From: Anthoceros angustus
Taxonomy: Eukaryota > Streptophyta > Anthocerotopsida > Anthocerotales > Anthocerotaceae
Assembly: GCA_010909165.1 (NCBI GenBank)
Contig: VJWM01000144.1
Span: 434,001-498,000, forward strand
DNA: 64,000 nucleotides
Reading direction: 5' to 3'
The position numbers were made by a program, and so were the translations under genes. The notes under the pieces are model-generated. The model did not search any database. It saw nothing but the letters and a program-made list of their open reading frames with translations, and was not told where the DNA came from. Numbering within the stretch: the stretch's first letter is position 1; each line of letters opens with the position of its first letter. Of this stretch, positions 22,171-31,339 are shown one piece after another.

Positions 22171-22737
22171 TCAAATGGGATATACATTAGGATCGGGCCA
22201 AGGTACCGGACAGTTGTCTACTTCATTATCGTTGTTTGGAAAATATTCATAAGTCATCACACAATCCGTTGAAGCATATTTCCCGATAGAGTAATTAAAC
22301 CCCACAAACAATTTAATTGGGGTAAAGTGTGCTGGAACAAGCCGGTCACCACAATATTTTGCATGAAGTTGGATTCTCACATATGCTAAGCATAATGCAC
22401 AATCAACCTTAGCAAAATCTTGGTTTACATTATTCTTGTAATATTTCTCAAAAAGCCCTCTACAATCCGCTGTCCCCATAAACTTTGACGTCTGAACAAT
22501 AACAGGGTTGGGAGATACTTTTGAAGCAGCGTTGACCAGTTCTCTTGTATAGGCTTGTAAATTGATCAAGTGTTCTGATGTAATGAATTCGTTGTTGCAA
22601 TAATGTGACAAGTAGGTCTTTCCAAGTGTCGGGTTTACTGGACTTGCACGACTTAAATAATCTTGACAATTTACATGATTTAGAAGTAATATAAGTACAT
22701 TAAAGACATAAATCAAACAACCCTTTGATTGCCGCAT
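22171..22737 (-). CDS. Gnk2/DUF26-like secreted cysteine-rich protein, 188 aa
   Basis: Intronless, minus strand, convergent with the copy at 21310. The signal peptide is MRQSKGCLIYVFNVLILLLN ending near VNCQ; an alternative Met lies three codons upstream at 22746. Shared family blocks are VNPTLGKTYLSHYC, SKFMGTADCRGLFEKYY, VDCALCLAYVRIQLHAKYCG, YSIGKYASTDCVMTYEYFP and the common tail PVPWPDPNVYP. All six core cysteines of the cluster are kept. Function as for the neighbouring paralogue: apoplastic, possibly antifungal or carbohydrate-binding (inferred from the family). The AT-rich composition is shared with its relatives and differs sharply from the PPR gene. Confidence 0.85.
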   Translation of the reverse strand: MRQSKGCLIYVFNVLILLLNHVNCQDYLSRASPVNPTLGKTYLSHYCNNEFITSEHLINLQAYTRELVNAASKVSPNPVIVQTSKFMGTADCRGLFEKYYKNNVNQDFAKVDCALCLAYVRIQLHAKYCGDRLVPAHFTPIKLFVGFNYSIGKYASTDCVMTYEYFPNNDNEVDNCPVPWPDPNVYPI

Positions 22738-22909
22738 GTTTGACATGCACTAGCAGCACATGAAAACTTCTCTTTCAACCTTGCGGAAAAGAAGACTTTA
22801 TTATAAAAAAGAGATGCGAAAAACCCATCCACCCCAAAAACCTTGTAGAATGTTGAATCAATATCACAATAAATAAATAAGTTTATCCAATTTATATGAT
22901 ATTAATACA

Positions 22910-22926
22910 TATATATATATATATAA
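22910..22926. repeat. (AT)n microsatellite
   Basis: An alternating AT run in the 5' flank of the Gnk2-like gene at 22171-22737. Confidence 0.8.
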
Positions 22927-23778
22927 AATTCAAGCTAGGAGAGAAAATACCCCTCGTGCTGAAGAAGATATCTTGACATTAAATGTTTAAGCTCCATAAG
23001 AATCTCCATTTTTATGATAAGATTTTGAGAGTATTTATATGGAATTTAATAACTACATATAAGAATAAAAAAATACTTTTCATCGAATTGATGTGATCAA
23101 AATATACTCTTTCCATAATTTGATACAAGAATCATTGTATATTTTTAAGTCCCTTATGAGTAGGTATGATTGGCCATTTTAACATGGTAACCCCATAACG
23201 ACCTACCACTAGGTTTGAATATCGAAGTTTTTTTTGAGATTTATATAAATTATGAGACAACGATAAAAACTCCTGCTATGGGTACACCGTACAAGAAAAG
23301 GTCCCTTTTAGACAGTAGAAAGATGGCCTACAAGGGTCCATATGGTCTACAAAACAAGACATAATAACAGCTTGGGAATGAAATTCAAACATTTACAAAA
23401 GGCATATAACACAGCAAGAGGACAATTAATTTCCAACTCATGTAACCTACATTTTCTATTGTATTGGATGATCTAGGTTCCGAGTACCAACTCGATAAAG
23501 ATCACATCCCAATAAAGATTACATAAGTCGAATATCTCTTGATGCCTTTGGTTCACGATTTGATACAATTTAAAGCTTGGTACACACAACAAGAAGACAA
23601 GCAATTTCCTCCGCATGTAGCATACTTGATGATGACCTAGGATCCAGGTTGCAATAGCCGGAAATAAAATGCAATGGTAAAAAATCTTATGTATCCGATA
23701 AGCTTATATACTTTATGTTTATATGGAAAATACATATAGGGCAATGTCTTGAGGATAATAGAAGCTCATATGCTATGT

Positions 23779-24366
23779 TCAAATGCGTTGATATTGGACT
23801 GGATATATGTCGCGACTAGGCCAAGGTGCCACACACATTGCACCGACATTATCCTTTTTTGGAAAATATTGATAAGTCAACACACAATCGGTTGAAGCAT
23901 ATTTTCCTATAGAATAATTATATCCATAAAACTGTTTGGTTCGTTCATTCTCAAATAGTACTAGACGGTCGCCACAGTATTCTCTATGAAGTAGGACCCT
24001 TATATGTGCTAAGCATATTGCACAATCTATCTTCGCAAAAATATTTTGTTCATCATCCTTGTAGTACTTGTGATAAAGTCCTTCACAATCTGCCGTGCCA
24101 AAAAAGTCTTGAGTGTTAATAACAAGAGGTTGGGGAAATGCTCCTGAGGCTTGGTTAACCATTTGTTTAGTGTACAATTGTAAATTCAACATATCCACCA
24201 GTTCAATACGTTCAGCACTACAAAAATGTAACAAATAGGTCTTTCCAAGAGTTGGATTCACTTCCATTCCATAAACTTGAACTTGATGGTCGACTACATG
24301 ATTTGACAATAGGAATAATGTTGCACAGAGAAAAATAAAATTTAACCAATTTATTGATGTTCGCAT
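23779..24366 (-). CDS. Gnk2/DUF26-like secreted cysteine-rich protein, 195 aa
   Basis: Intronless, same strand as the copy at 22171-22737 and about 1 kb upstream of it. The N-terminus MRTSINWLNFIFLCATLFLL is a likely signal peptide. Conserved blocks are VNPTLGKTYLLHFC, FFGTADCEGLYHKYY, IDCAICLAHIRVLLHREYCG, YSIGKYASTDCVLTYQYFP and APWPSRDIYP. All six core cysteines are present. The 1 kb between this gene and the previous one is AT-rich with no recognisable gene. The cluster probably arose by tandem and inverted duplication. I infer an apoplastic defence role from the family only. Confidence 0.85.
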   Translation of the reverse strand: MRTSINWLNFIFLCATLFLLSNHVVDHQVQVYGMEVNPTLGKTYLLHFCSAERIELVDMLNLQLYTKQMVNQASGAFPQPLVINTQDFFGTADCEGLYHKYYKDDEQNIFAKIDCAICLAHIRVLLHREYCGDRLVLFENERTKQFYGYNYSIGKYASTDCVLTYQYFPKKDNVGAMCVAPWPSRDIYPVQYQRI

Positions 24367-24865
24367 GATTTATAGCCCACTATTTGACACATACAAGTTA
24401 TTTTGGCTAGAACTTGTATTATATTTATTCAACATGACATTATAAAACTGTATAAATTCATGAATTAAAAAATAATGATAAAAATATCAAAAAATATTGC
24501 TACAGATATCACATTTTTTGACAAAATGGAACAAGCTGTCGAAAGGGAGTAAGGTTCATAATATTGTGTGAATAGTTTATAAAGATACATAAAATAAAAT
24601 AATATACAAAAGAATAGATGTCAACAAAGTAACATTTTTCTTCACCAAGAGAATATCTTGAGAATTTAAAATTCTTAGCTCCATGTAAGAATATCTATTC
24701 TATCAAAAAAATAAAAGAATATTTAGAAATTTTCGTAGAATTAAACTTTAATACTTCTAGTAAGTCAATGCTCATTGTTTTTGTAGAATTGAATTCAAAG
24801 TTTGTGTAATCATAAAATGAAGTTATAAAATCCTGCAAAGTTTGCAGATTCTCCCAATAACTACC

Positions 24866-24949
24866 TTCTGCCTTAATTAATGCATTGCAAAACATTCTGC
24901 CTTAGTTAATACATTGCAAAATATTCTGCCTTAATTAATACATTGCATG
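24866..24949. repeat. 29-bp tandem repeat, three copies
   Basis: Units starting TTCTGCCTTA at 24866, 24895 and 24924, each continuing with TTAATRCATTGCAAAA-like sequence. Differences between units are single bases. Confidence 0.85.
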
Positions 24950-26146
24950 ATCTTGTGTGTAAGGTTTCAAAACTCTTGTATTGTACGGGTGTCAACTTAC
25001 TGCTTTCTATGCGCAAGGACTCCTGAAAATGTAAACGGTTTTCCATTAATCTAACAACCCGCTGGTGTAATTTGCCTGCTAGCTGAACATGCCCGAGCCG
25101 GGTATACGGGATTCGCGCACAGCGTTTGTTAAAAAGGGTTAAACCTATATCATATAGGAGCTAATCCGGCAGAACGGGCGTGCGGTGAGAGCGATCCACA
25201 ACCAGCCAACCACATAATCGGCAACGGGGATGCAGGAATGAGCACACGACCTTGAGGACTACCGCATCTTCGTCGAGCTGTAAAAGCAAAAACAACAGAT
25301 GACCCAAGCCAGTAATTCTACATGTCAAGAAGGGAACCCGTTACCTGCAAACCTATGAGCATAGTTAATGTGACCTCCGATATATACCAAACCCTTTTAA
25401 GAGAGTCAAACTAACAAACACACAAGGAGATCCGGGTCAGGGATCAGAGACAGGGATCGCACATTGCTGGCCTTCAGATTGAAAACTTCCTGTTACATCA
25501 CAGGCACGCGCGGCAACCCAGAGGCTACCAAGCGCTAGCTATGTTCAGCTCCTTGTGCGTTGGGTCTTATCATCCACATTTGCCATATCTGTGCAGATCC
25601 ACTGTCTCTGATCTACAAATGCAGATCTTAAGCAACATCCTCGTGATCAATTTCGGCATGAAGGACGCATTCTTCATTAAACACAGCTCATGTACAAGCC
25701 CTGCTGGATAACTCACATTGCAGCGGGCTTGACCTATAAGGTCCACAGCCCCAAAATTCCACGCTTCTTTTGGGTCCATCCACCCTGGGCCAGCGTTGGG
25801 AAGAATGTTGCTGTCACCTTCTTCTGGCATGGCCGATGTCCAGCCGAACACCTGGCCATAGCAAAGCCTAAATAAGAAGAGTGAAGAAACCTGAAGTTCT
25901 GACAAACCCATTGCCAGCAGCTTCCTCTCTGCCTACCAACACGCTGGATGTTGCTAAGATCAGACACAAAACTGCCTAACATACGGTAGGCAAGAATAAA
26001 GAGTCCGGAAGTGCTGCACCGCACGCCCTAGAAAACATCCCCACCTGCTCACAGAGTAACAGCTTTCACATGGAGAATCTGAGCTTCCTTGGAGGCGTCC
26101 GACGGCCTCAAGGTGTCGGAGGAAGAAACACTTAGGTCACACGACA
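24950..26146. other. Intergenic, no gene recognised
   Basis: A minus-strand open frame of 113 codons (25570-25911) has no recognisable domain or homologue. It lies just 3' of the U2A' gene and may be part of that transcript's 3' region. Nothing else stands out. Confidence 0.4.
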
Positions 26147-26767
26147 TCATCCTGTTTTCTCATCGGGCTTCTCCGCAGCATCCACCATGACTTCATCAGC
26201 TGCCTTCTCTACCGGCGGCTCCGGTGCTTCCACCTTGGGAGCCGCCTTCGTAGGTTGGGCCTTGGAGGAAGCCGCAATTGGACCAACTTTTTTAGCCTCC
26301 TGCCTCTCCTTTTGCTTCACCTTCTGGAAATCCAGCAGCCGCAACTTCGGCAGCTTCTGCACCAAGAACAACCGATAATTCGGTTTCTTGGTCACAATGT
26401 TGTCCAGCAAGCTCAGCATCTGCAGGTTAGGTAGCGCCGACAGCGGCTCCAGGTCCGACAAGTTCAGGAGCCTGTTATTGGTCAGCACCAGCGTCTGTAA
26501 CCGGGGCAAGGACGCTCCAAGATTGACGTGCACCCTAGTGATCCTGTTGTTGCTCGCTAGCAGCGTGGTGAGGCGGCGCAAATAGGGAAACCCTTCCAGC
26601 TTCACAATCTCGTTGTCTGACAAATCGATGCTGTCATACTGGTCGTCTGTGGCCCCGAGGTTCTCCACCGCCGCAATCTTGTTGCCTCTGAGATCCAGCT
26701 CCCGTTCCCGCACTACATTGAAGTATTGCGGAGACCGCAGGATGAGGTCCGCTGTGATCCTCACCAT
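26147..26767 (-). CDS. U2 snRNP protein A' (U2A'), intronless, 206 aa
   Basis: U2A' pairs with U2B'' on U2 snRNA stem-loop IV and acts in branch-point recognition in the nucleus. The N-terminal leucine-rich-repeat domain is complete: MVRITADLILRSPQYFN, ERELDLRGNKI, ENLGATDDQYDSIDLSDNEI, LASNNRITRV, LVLTNNRLLNLSDLEPL, LSLLDNIVTKKPNYRLF and LRLLDFQKVKQKERQEA (about residues 1-155). After that comes a Lys/Ala/Pro/Glu-rich tail of about 50 residues. The conserved C-terminal helix of typical plant U2A' (the usual family length is about 250) is absent. With no introns, while most nearby conserved genes have several, a retrocopy is possible, but the frame is intact. It is divergent to SmF. Confidence 0.92.
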   Translation of the reverse strand: MVRITADLILRSPQYFNVVRERELDLRGNKIAAVENLGATDDQYDSIDLSDNEIVKLEGFPYLRRLTTLLASNNRITRVHVNLGASLPRLQTLVLTNNRLLNLSDLEPLSALPNLQMLSLLDNIVTKKPNYRLFLVQKLPKLRLLDFQKVKQKERQEAKKVGPIAASSKAQPTKAAPKVEAPEPPVEKAADEVMVDAAEKPDEKTG

Positions 26768-26941
26768 CGCCGCTCACAAATCAAGCAAGAGCCGAGACGC
26801 ACACAAGTTCGGGGAGTCTCGACTCATTAGGGTTCAAGTTTCGAACTAAAACGACTGTGTCACTGAAGCCCTATTCCCGCTCTCCTCGTTTCAACGTCGT
26901 TTTTCATCGAGTCCAGGCGGGTGAGCTCAGTTGTCCTAGCC
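26768..26941. promoter_or_regulatory. Short bidirectional promoter region between U2A' and SmF
   Basis: Only 174 bases separate the two start codons, so the two spliceosomal genes almost certainly share promoter DNA. No TATA box is obvious in either direction. Confidence 0.6.
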
Positions 26942-27666
26942 ATGGCGGTAAGTGCTTTCTTCCATGCTCTGTGCTTTCGTCCTTCTATGGACCTTGTTTC
27001 TCTGCTTTGGCTTCTCTCGTTTGCTTGATGGCGTCGCGACATTACCCTTTCAGCTACTTGCCGGGATGAAGCTTGATTCTTCCTTTCCTGGCTTTGCAGA
27101 CTGTGCCTGTCAATCCAAAGCCTTTTCTGAATGACTTGACTGGTAAACCGGTGATTGTAAAGTTGAAGTGGGGCATGGAGTACAAAGGTACAAATTGTTT
27201 AGAGGTTGTTGATTTAGCCGGTGTTTCTGCTCAGCTTAAACCGTCGCTGTAGGGAACTCTCCTATTCCAGGTTTTCATCCCGGCTAACTTATGGCCATGC
27301 TTGGCAGGGTACTTGGTGTCGGTGGATTCCTACATGAACCTGCAGGTGAATGCTGAACCTTACTCCGTTTCATGATTGTGCTTAAGCAGCGCCAGAGGTC
27401 TCGAGCTGAATTTTCTGAACAGTGTCTCTGTTCTCATCATGTAGCTGGCCAGCACTGAAGAGTTCATTGATGGTCAGTTCTCCGGGAACCTTGGGGAAGT
27501 CTTAATCAGGTGGGGTTTCGGCAACCTAATGGTTCTCTGTGGGGATATCCTTCATTTCCCCCGAGACTGATCTTTTTCTTTTTGCATGCTGCGCAGGTGT
27601 AATAATGTTCTCTACTTGCGGGGGGTTCCTGAAGACGACGATGCCGAACCTGTGGACGAAGATTGA
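26942..27666 (+). CDS. Sm core protein F (SmF), 5 exons, 88 aa
   Basis: Model: 26942-26947, 27100-27187, 27308-27345, 27445-27509 and 27597-27666; all GT-AG, 267 bases. The first coding exon holds only Met-Ala. The protein reads [78 protein letters not shown] and an acidic end. This is a complete Sm fold: Sm1 ([22 protein letters not shown], with the Asn of the RNA-binding YMN) and Sm2 ([11 protein letters not shown]). SmF is part of the heptameric ring on the Sm site of U1, U2, U4 and U5 snRNAs. The length equals the usual 86-88 residues. Confidence 0.96.
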
Positions 27667-28200
27667 CGAGAAGGAGAAGATTGACAAGAAGATAGAGAAG
27701 AATAAGATCGATTAGCTTTTTCACATCGTGTACCATAATGTGCGTTCAGCATTAAAGCATAAACAGACAGATTCGGTAGGTCTGACACCTCAAATGTGCA
27801 TCAGGCGCCTCAGACTTCCAGAGTGTTAATTTTGTGAAGTGGACGGACAACAAGCTCGCAAGGTGTCCAAATGGCTGGTTACCATGTATGTATGATTCTG
27901 TCCACAAAGGTCTATTGAAACGTGGTGTTAGTAGTACACATCGAACCTACCGGCCAAGACTTTAGGGTTGGATCTCAAAGCCTCTGTGTTTTCTTGTTCC
28001 TGTTCGGATTGCATCGCACTGATTCCATCGGACTTCTGCCGGACTTCAGCCACCTCGTCAGCTCGCAAGGTAATTGCATCAGTGGTTTGGTTTGTTTGGC
28101 TGACGTCTGAGGATGAGCATCAATTGAGGTCGTGGCAAACAAGGAGTTGTCTCAAATGGTGTTCTTCACGTTTGTGTTCCCAGGTCATGTCGTAGACGCC
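27667..28200. other. Intergenic between SmF and OST3/6
   Basis: Contains the SmF 3' flank and the OST3/6 promoter or leader. No additional gene seen. Confidence 0.5.
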
Positions 28201-29253
28201 ATGTTGCAGCGGCACTTTAGGATGGGGTTTGCCGGAGTATGGAGTCTTGTGCTTTGTACACTCTTGGTGACGCAATGCATGCCTGCAAGATCTGAGAGCA
28301 ACGGGGACAAGATCAAGGAGCTCTTGAACCTGCAAGAAGCGGCTGCAGATGGAGTGATCACGCTTGACGACAACAGCCTGAAGCGGTTTGCTCTGCAGTC
28401 CGGAGGAAGGCCGTACTCGCTGGTGGTTTTTTTTGACGCCGTGCAGATGCATGACAGACCAGGGCTGAAGCTTCAGGAGCTCCGTCGGGAGTTTGGCCTG
28501 GCAGCGACAGCCTACATCAAGCACAATCAGGGGAAGGAAGCGGCTACCAAGGTCTTCTTTGTGGAATTGGAGGTAGGGCGGGCGCAGGTGTCATTCACTC
28601 TGTTTGGCGTGAATTCCCTGCCGATGATCCGGCACCTTGGCCCCGGGAAGGGAAATCTGAAGGAGAGCCAGCCTCTGAGCGCGGCCTCGCTATCGGAGCG
28701 GGCGGCAGAGGGGATTGCAGCTTTCGTCGAGGAGAGGACTAACCAGAAAGTCGGGCCGATAGAGCGTCCTCCTCTGATCAGCAGGCAGCAGATGGTGGTG
28801 ATGGCCGGCGGCCTGGCTCTGGCTGCTCCCTTCGTCGTCAAGTGGCTCATGGCCGGGAATACTCCCTTCCATGAGAAACAGATGTGGTGTACTCTGGCCG
28901 TGATCATTTACTTCTTCAGCGTCTCGGGTGGCATGTTTAACATCATCCGGGGCACTCCCTTCTTCATGACGGACCGCAACAATCCGGGCAAGTTCACGTT
29001 CTTCTACCAGCAGTCAGGCATGCAGCTTGGAGCTGAGGGCTTCGTGGTCGGCTTCCTGTACACAATCGTCGGCATCGTCCTGGCCCTGTTCTCTCACTTC
29101 TTGGTGAAGATCCCGTCCACCACAGCTCAGAGACTAGTGATGGTCATAGGCATGGCTATAAGCGTCTTCGCAGTGCGCAAGGTGGTGCTTCTCGACAACT
29201 GGAAGACTGGCTACTCGGTCTTCGCATACTGGCCGCACAAGTGGAGGGGGTGA
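28201..29253 (+). CDS. Oligosaccharyltransferase OST3/OST6 subunit, intronless, 350 aa
   Basis: OST3/OST6 (TUSC3/MAGT1 family) is an ER-membrane subunit of the N-glycosylation transferase that helps use particular acceptor sites. The start at 28201 is the first ATG with a fitting leader; 28222 (MGFAGVWSLVLCTLLVTQCM) gives a cleaner signal peptide. The lumenal thioredoxin-like part contains PYSLVVFFDAVQMHDRPGLK and LQELRREFGLAATAYI; the redox Cys-x2-Cys of yeast and animal members is absent, as in other plants. Then come GPIERPPLISRQQ and about four membrane segments, with YFFSVSGGMFNIIRGTPFF, FFYQQSGMQLGAEGFVVGFL and the C-terminal LDNWKTGYSVFAYWPHKWR. Similarity to plant OST3 runs end to end. 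Converges with MurF, 241 bases apart. Confidence 0.93.
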   Translation: MLQRHFRMGFAGVWSLVLCTLLVTQCMPARSESNGDKIKELLNLQEAAADGVITLDDNSLKRFALQSGGRPYSLVVFFDAVQMHDRPGLKLQELRREFGLAATAYIKHNQGKEAATKVFFVELEVGRAQVSFTLFGVNSLPMIRHLGPGKGNLKESQPLSAASLSERAAEGIAAFVEERTNQKVGPIERPPLISRQQMVVMAGGLALAAPFVVKWLMAGNTPFHEKQMWCTLAVIIYFFSVSGGMFNIIRGTPFFMTDRNNPGKFTFFYQQSGMQLGAEGFVVGFLYTIVGIVLALFSHFLVKIPSTTAQRLVMVIGMAISVFAVRKVVLLDNWKTGYSVFAYWPHKWRG

Positions 29254-29494
29254 AGAGGTGCTTGTCCTGAAGACGACGGCTACGTTTAGAGATGGCACAG
29301 ACGTAGGTAGCGCTCAGGACCCCATTACGAGCCAATGTGGTGCCTTGCCAAACACTTTTATGTAAAGTGACTTGTTGGTGAGTTCCTTCAATTGTTCCTC
29401 GTGTCATGTGCTGTGCGAAGCATCTCAGCTCCTGCAGAATGTGACCATGCGATTGGAGTGTGGTAATTACAGTCGTCAGTAGAGATGAAGAATT

Positions 29495-31313
29495 TCATGT
29501 TCGAAAGGCTGGTGAATGGCGGGGGCTGCTCTTTATGACTTCCACAATCACCTCCATCTTCATTCCCCGGCTGCCCTTGACCAGTATCACGTCCCCAGGT
29601 GCAGCATCCAGCCTGTCCACAACCTCCAAGGCGAGGTCTGCAGCGGTGGCCCATGCAAACACCTGACACGACTGGTGCAACAGATTCAAAGCTTCTGCAG
29701 CAGCTCGGAACGCAGAACCAACAAGACACAAAACATCCACTTTGGTCTCTTGCACTGCCATCTCAACAATGCGAGTGTGGGCGGAAGGTGAGTCTTTTCC
29801 CAGCTCCTGCATGTCCCCTAGAATCGCAATCCTGCGTCCGATTCGATAAGGCACATCCACCGAGTGCAGCATTCTTAATGCGTTAACCATGCTCATTGGG
29901 TTGGCGTTGTAGGCATCGTTTATGATCACCACTCCCGTCTCCTCTGACTCAAGCCTGGATCTCATCCCCACAGGAGAGTACTTGGAGCTTATGGACTCCA
30001 CTGCAGCAGCCAGCGGCACACCCAAACTGGTCGCCACAGCAGCAGCAGCACAAGCGTTGATGGCCAGGTGCGGACCAGGACTGAAAATCTCCATCTCCAC
30101 TCTTGATATCAGCTTGTTGTCACCATAACCGTAATGTTCCAGCACGACCCTAGACCCGAACCCTCCTCTGGTAGCCTCTGTACTAACCAGCCGCAGATGG
30201 CATCCTTCCTTCCTCCCAAACAACACCTGCAAGCCACGATCCCAGCAGCTCAGAAAACCAGCGCCACATCCTTCCCCCCTCTCCCTCAAACCACCCATCC
30301 ATCCATCCATCCAGCAATCACCAAAACCTACCCTTGTCACCCCCTCAGGCACCGGCAGCGCCATCACCAAGGGGTCATCCGCATTCAGCACACACACATC
30401 CCCCGCCCCCGCCTCCCGCATTATCTCCCCCTTAGCCTCAGCCACATCCTGCAGGCACCCGAAGTTCTCCAGATGCGCAGGCCCGACATTGAGCAGCACC
30501 CGGACAGAGGGCCGGGCGATCCTGGCCAACTCCAGGATCTCCAAGCTGTGGTTCATCCCGAGCTCCAGCACGCAGGCCTGGGAGCAGGCGGGCATCTTGA
30601 GCAAGGTGAGTGGAACCCCGATCCTGTTGTTCAAATTCCCCTCCGTCTGATGCACATGCCCCAGGCTCTCCAGCGCCAGCGCCGTCATGGCCCGGGCCGT
30701 GGTCTTCCCCACGCTCCCCGTGATCCCCACCACGGGCCCCCTGAACCTCTTCCTCACGCTGCCCCTAGCCGGTGCAGCGCTTTCACTGTGTCCCCTCCAC
30801 CTCCACCAGCCCCAGCCCCAGCTGCTCCCAACTCCTCCCGCCCTGCCGCGCTCCCCACCACCCCACCACATCCCCTGGCCACAGCCTCCGGGACCCAGTC
30901 GTGCCCGTCGTGGTTGCTCCCCAGCAGCGCCAGGAACCAGTCCCCGGGCGGAGCTTGCGCGTGTCCGTACAGATGCTCCCGGGGCCTTCCCGCACCAGCC
31001 TGCCCTCAGCCGCCGCAGCGATCTCCGCCGCCCGCCACACCACCCCGCCCGGCCCGTCCTCCCAGACCTGCCCGCCGCCTGCAGAAGCCGCTGCCCCTGC
31101 CCCTGCCCCTGCCGCGCGCCATCCCCTGCCCACCCAGGCCTTCCCCGACCCCGGCTGCATCCCGGGATCCCTCCCGCCCGGGTGGCCGGGGCGGGATCCT
31201 CGCCGGCAGCGGACTTCCCGCCAATCGACAAGGCAGCGGCAGCCGCCGCCATGGGGTTCGGGGCTGCCGCCCGGCGCGCTATGCAGGCCGGGTTTGGCGG
31301 AACGGAGGCTCAT
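29495..31313 (-). CDS. MURF: MurF: UDP-MurNAc-tripeptide D-Ala-D-Ala ligase, probably plastidial; apparent frameshifts
   Basis: MurF adds D-Ala-D-Ala to the peptidoglycan precursor; plant copies serve plastid division in mosses and other seedless plants. Start proposed at 31313 (MSLRSAKPGLHS), giving a basic, Arg/Gly/Pro-rich leader like a transit peptide. The N-terminal domain is readable as WRAAEIAAAAEGRLV and SICTDTRKLRPG, then needs a missing base near 30943 to continue as WFLALLGSNHDGHDW and another near 30763 to reach the ATP-binding GITGSVGKTTARAM. The rest is in frame: EGNLNNRIGVPLTLL, LELGMNHSLEI, NVGPAHLENFG, NDAYNANPMSM and ILGDMQELGKDS. One intron (30227-30331, GT-AG, 105 bases) is open in frame and contains an (ATCC)n run, so it could be misread as coding. 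Both lost bases are near short G or C runs and may be sequence errors. Confidence 0.85.
30296..30312. repeat. (ATCC)n microsatellite in the MurF intron
   Basis: Four to five ATCC units inside the 105-base intron. The intron length is a multiple of three and carries no stop, so annotation pipelines may retain it as coding. Confidence 0.85.
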
Positions 31314-31339
31314 CTTCCCCTTCGAATAGCATAGCATGT

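Noticed and set aside
25570-25911. 113-codon minus-strand frame
   Set aside because: No domain, signal or homologue recognised; probably the 3' flank of the U2A' transcript.
28132-28200. OST3/6 start further upstream at 28132
   Set aside because: That codon is GTG, and the added residues contain no signal-peptide logic; 28201 or 28222 fit the family.
30227-30331. A MurF-specific insertion rich in Trp, Met and Gly
   Set aside because: It has a perfect GTAGGT donor and CTTGCAG acceptor, contains (ATCC)n, and its removal restores family continuity, so it is an intron.
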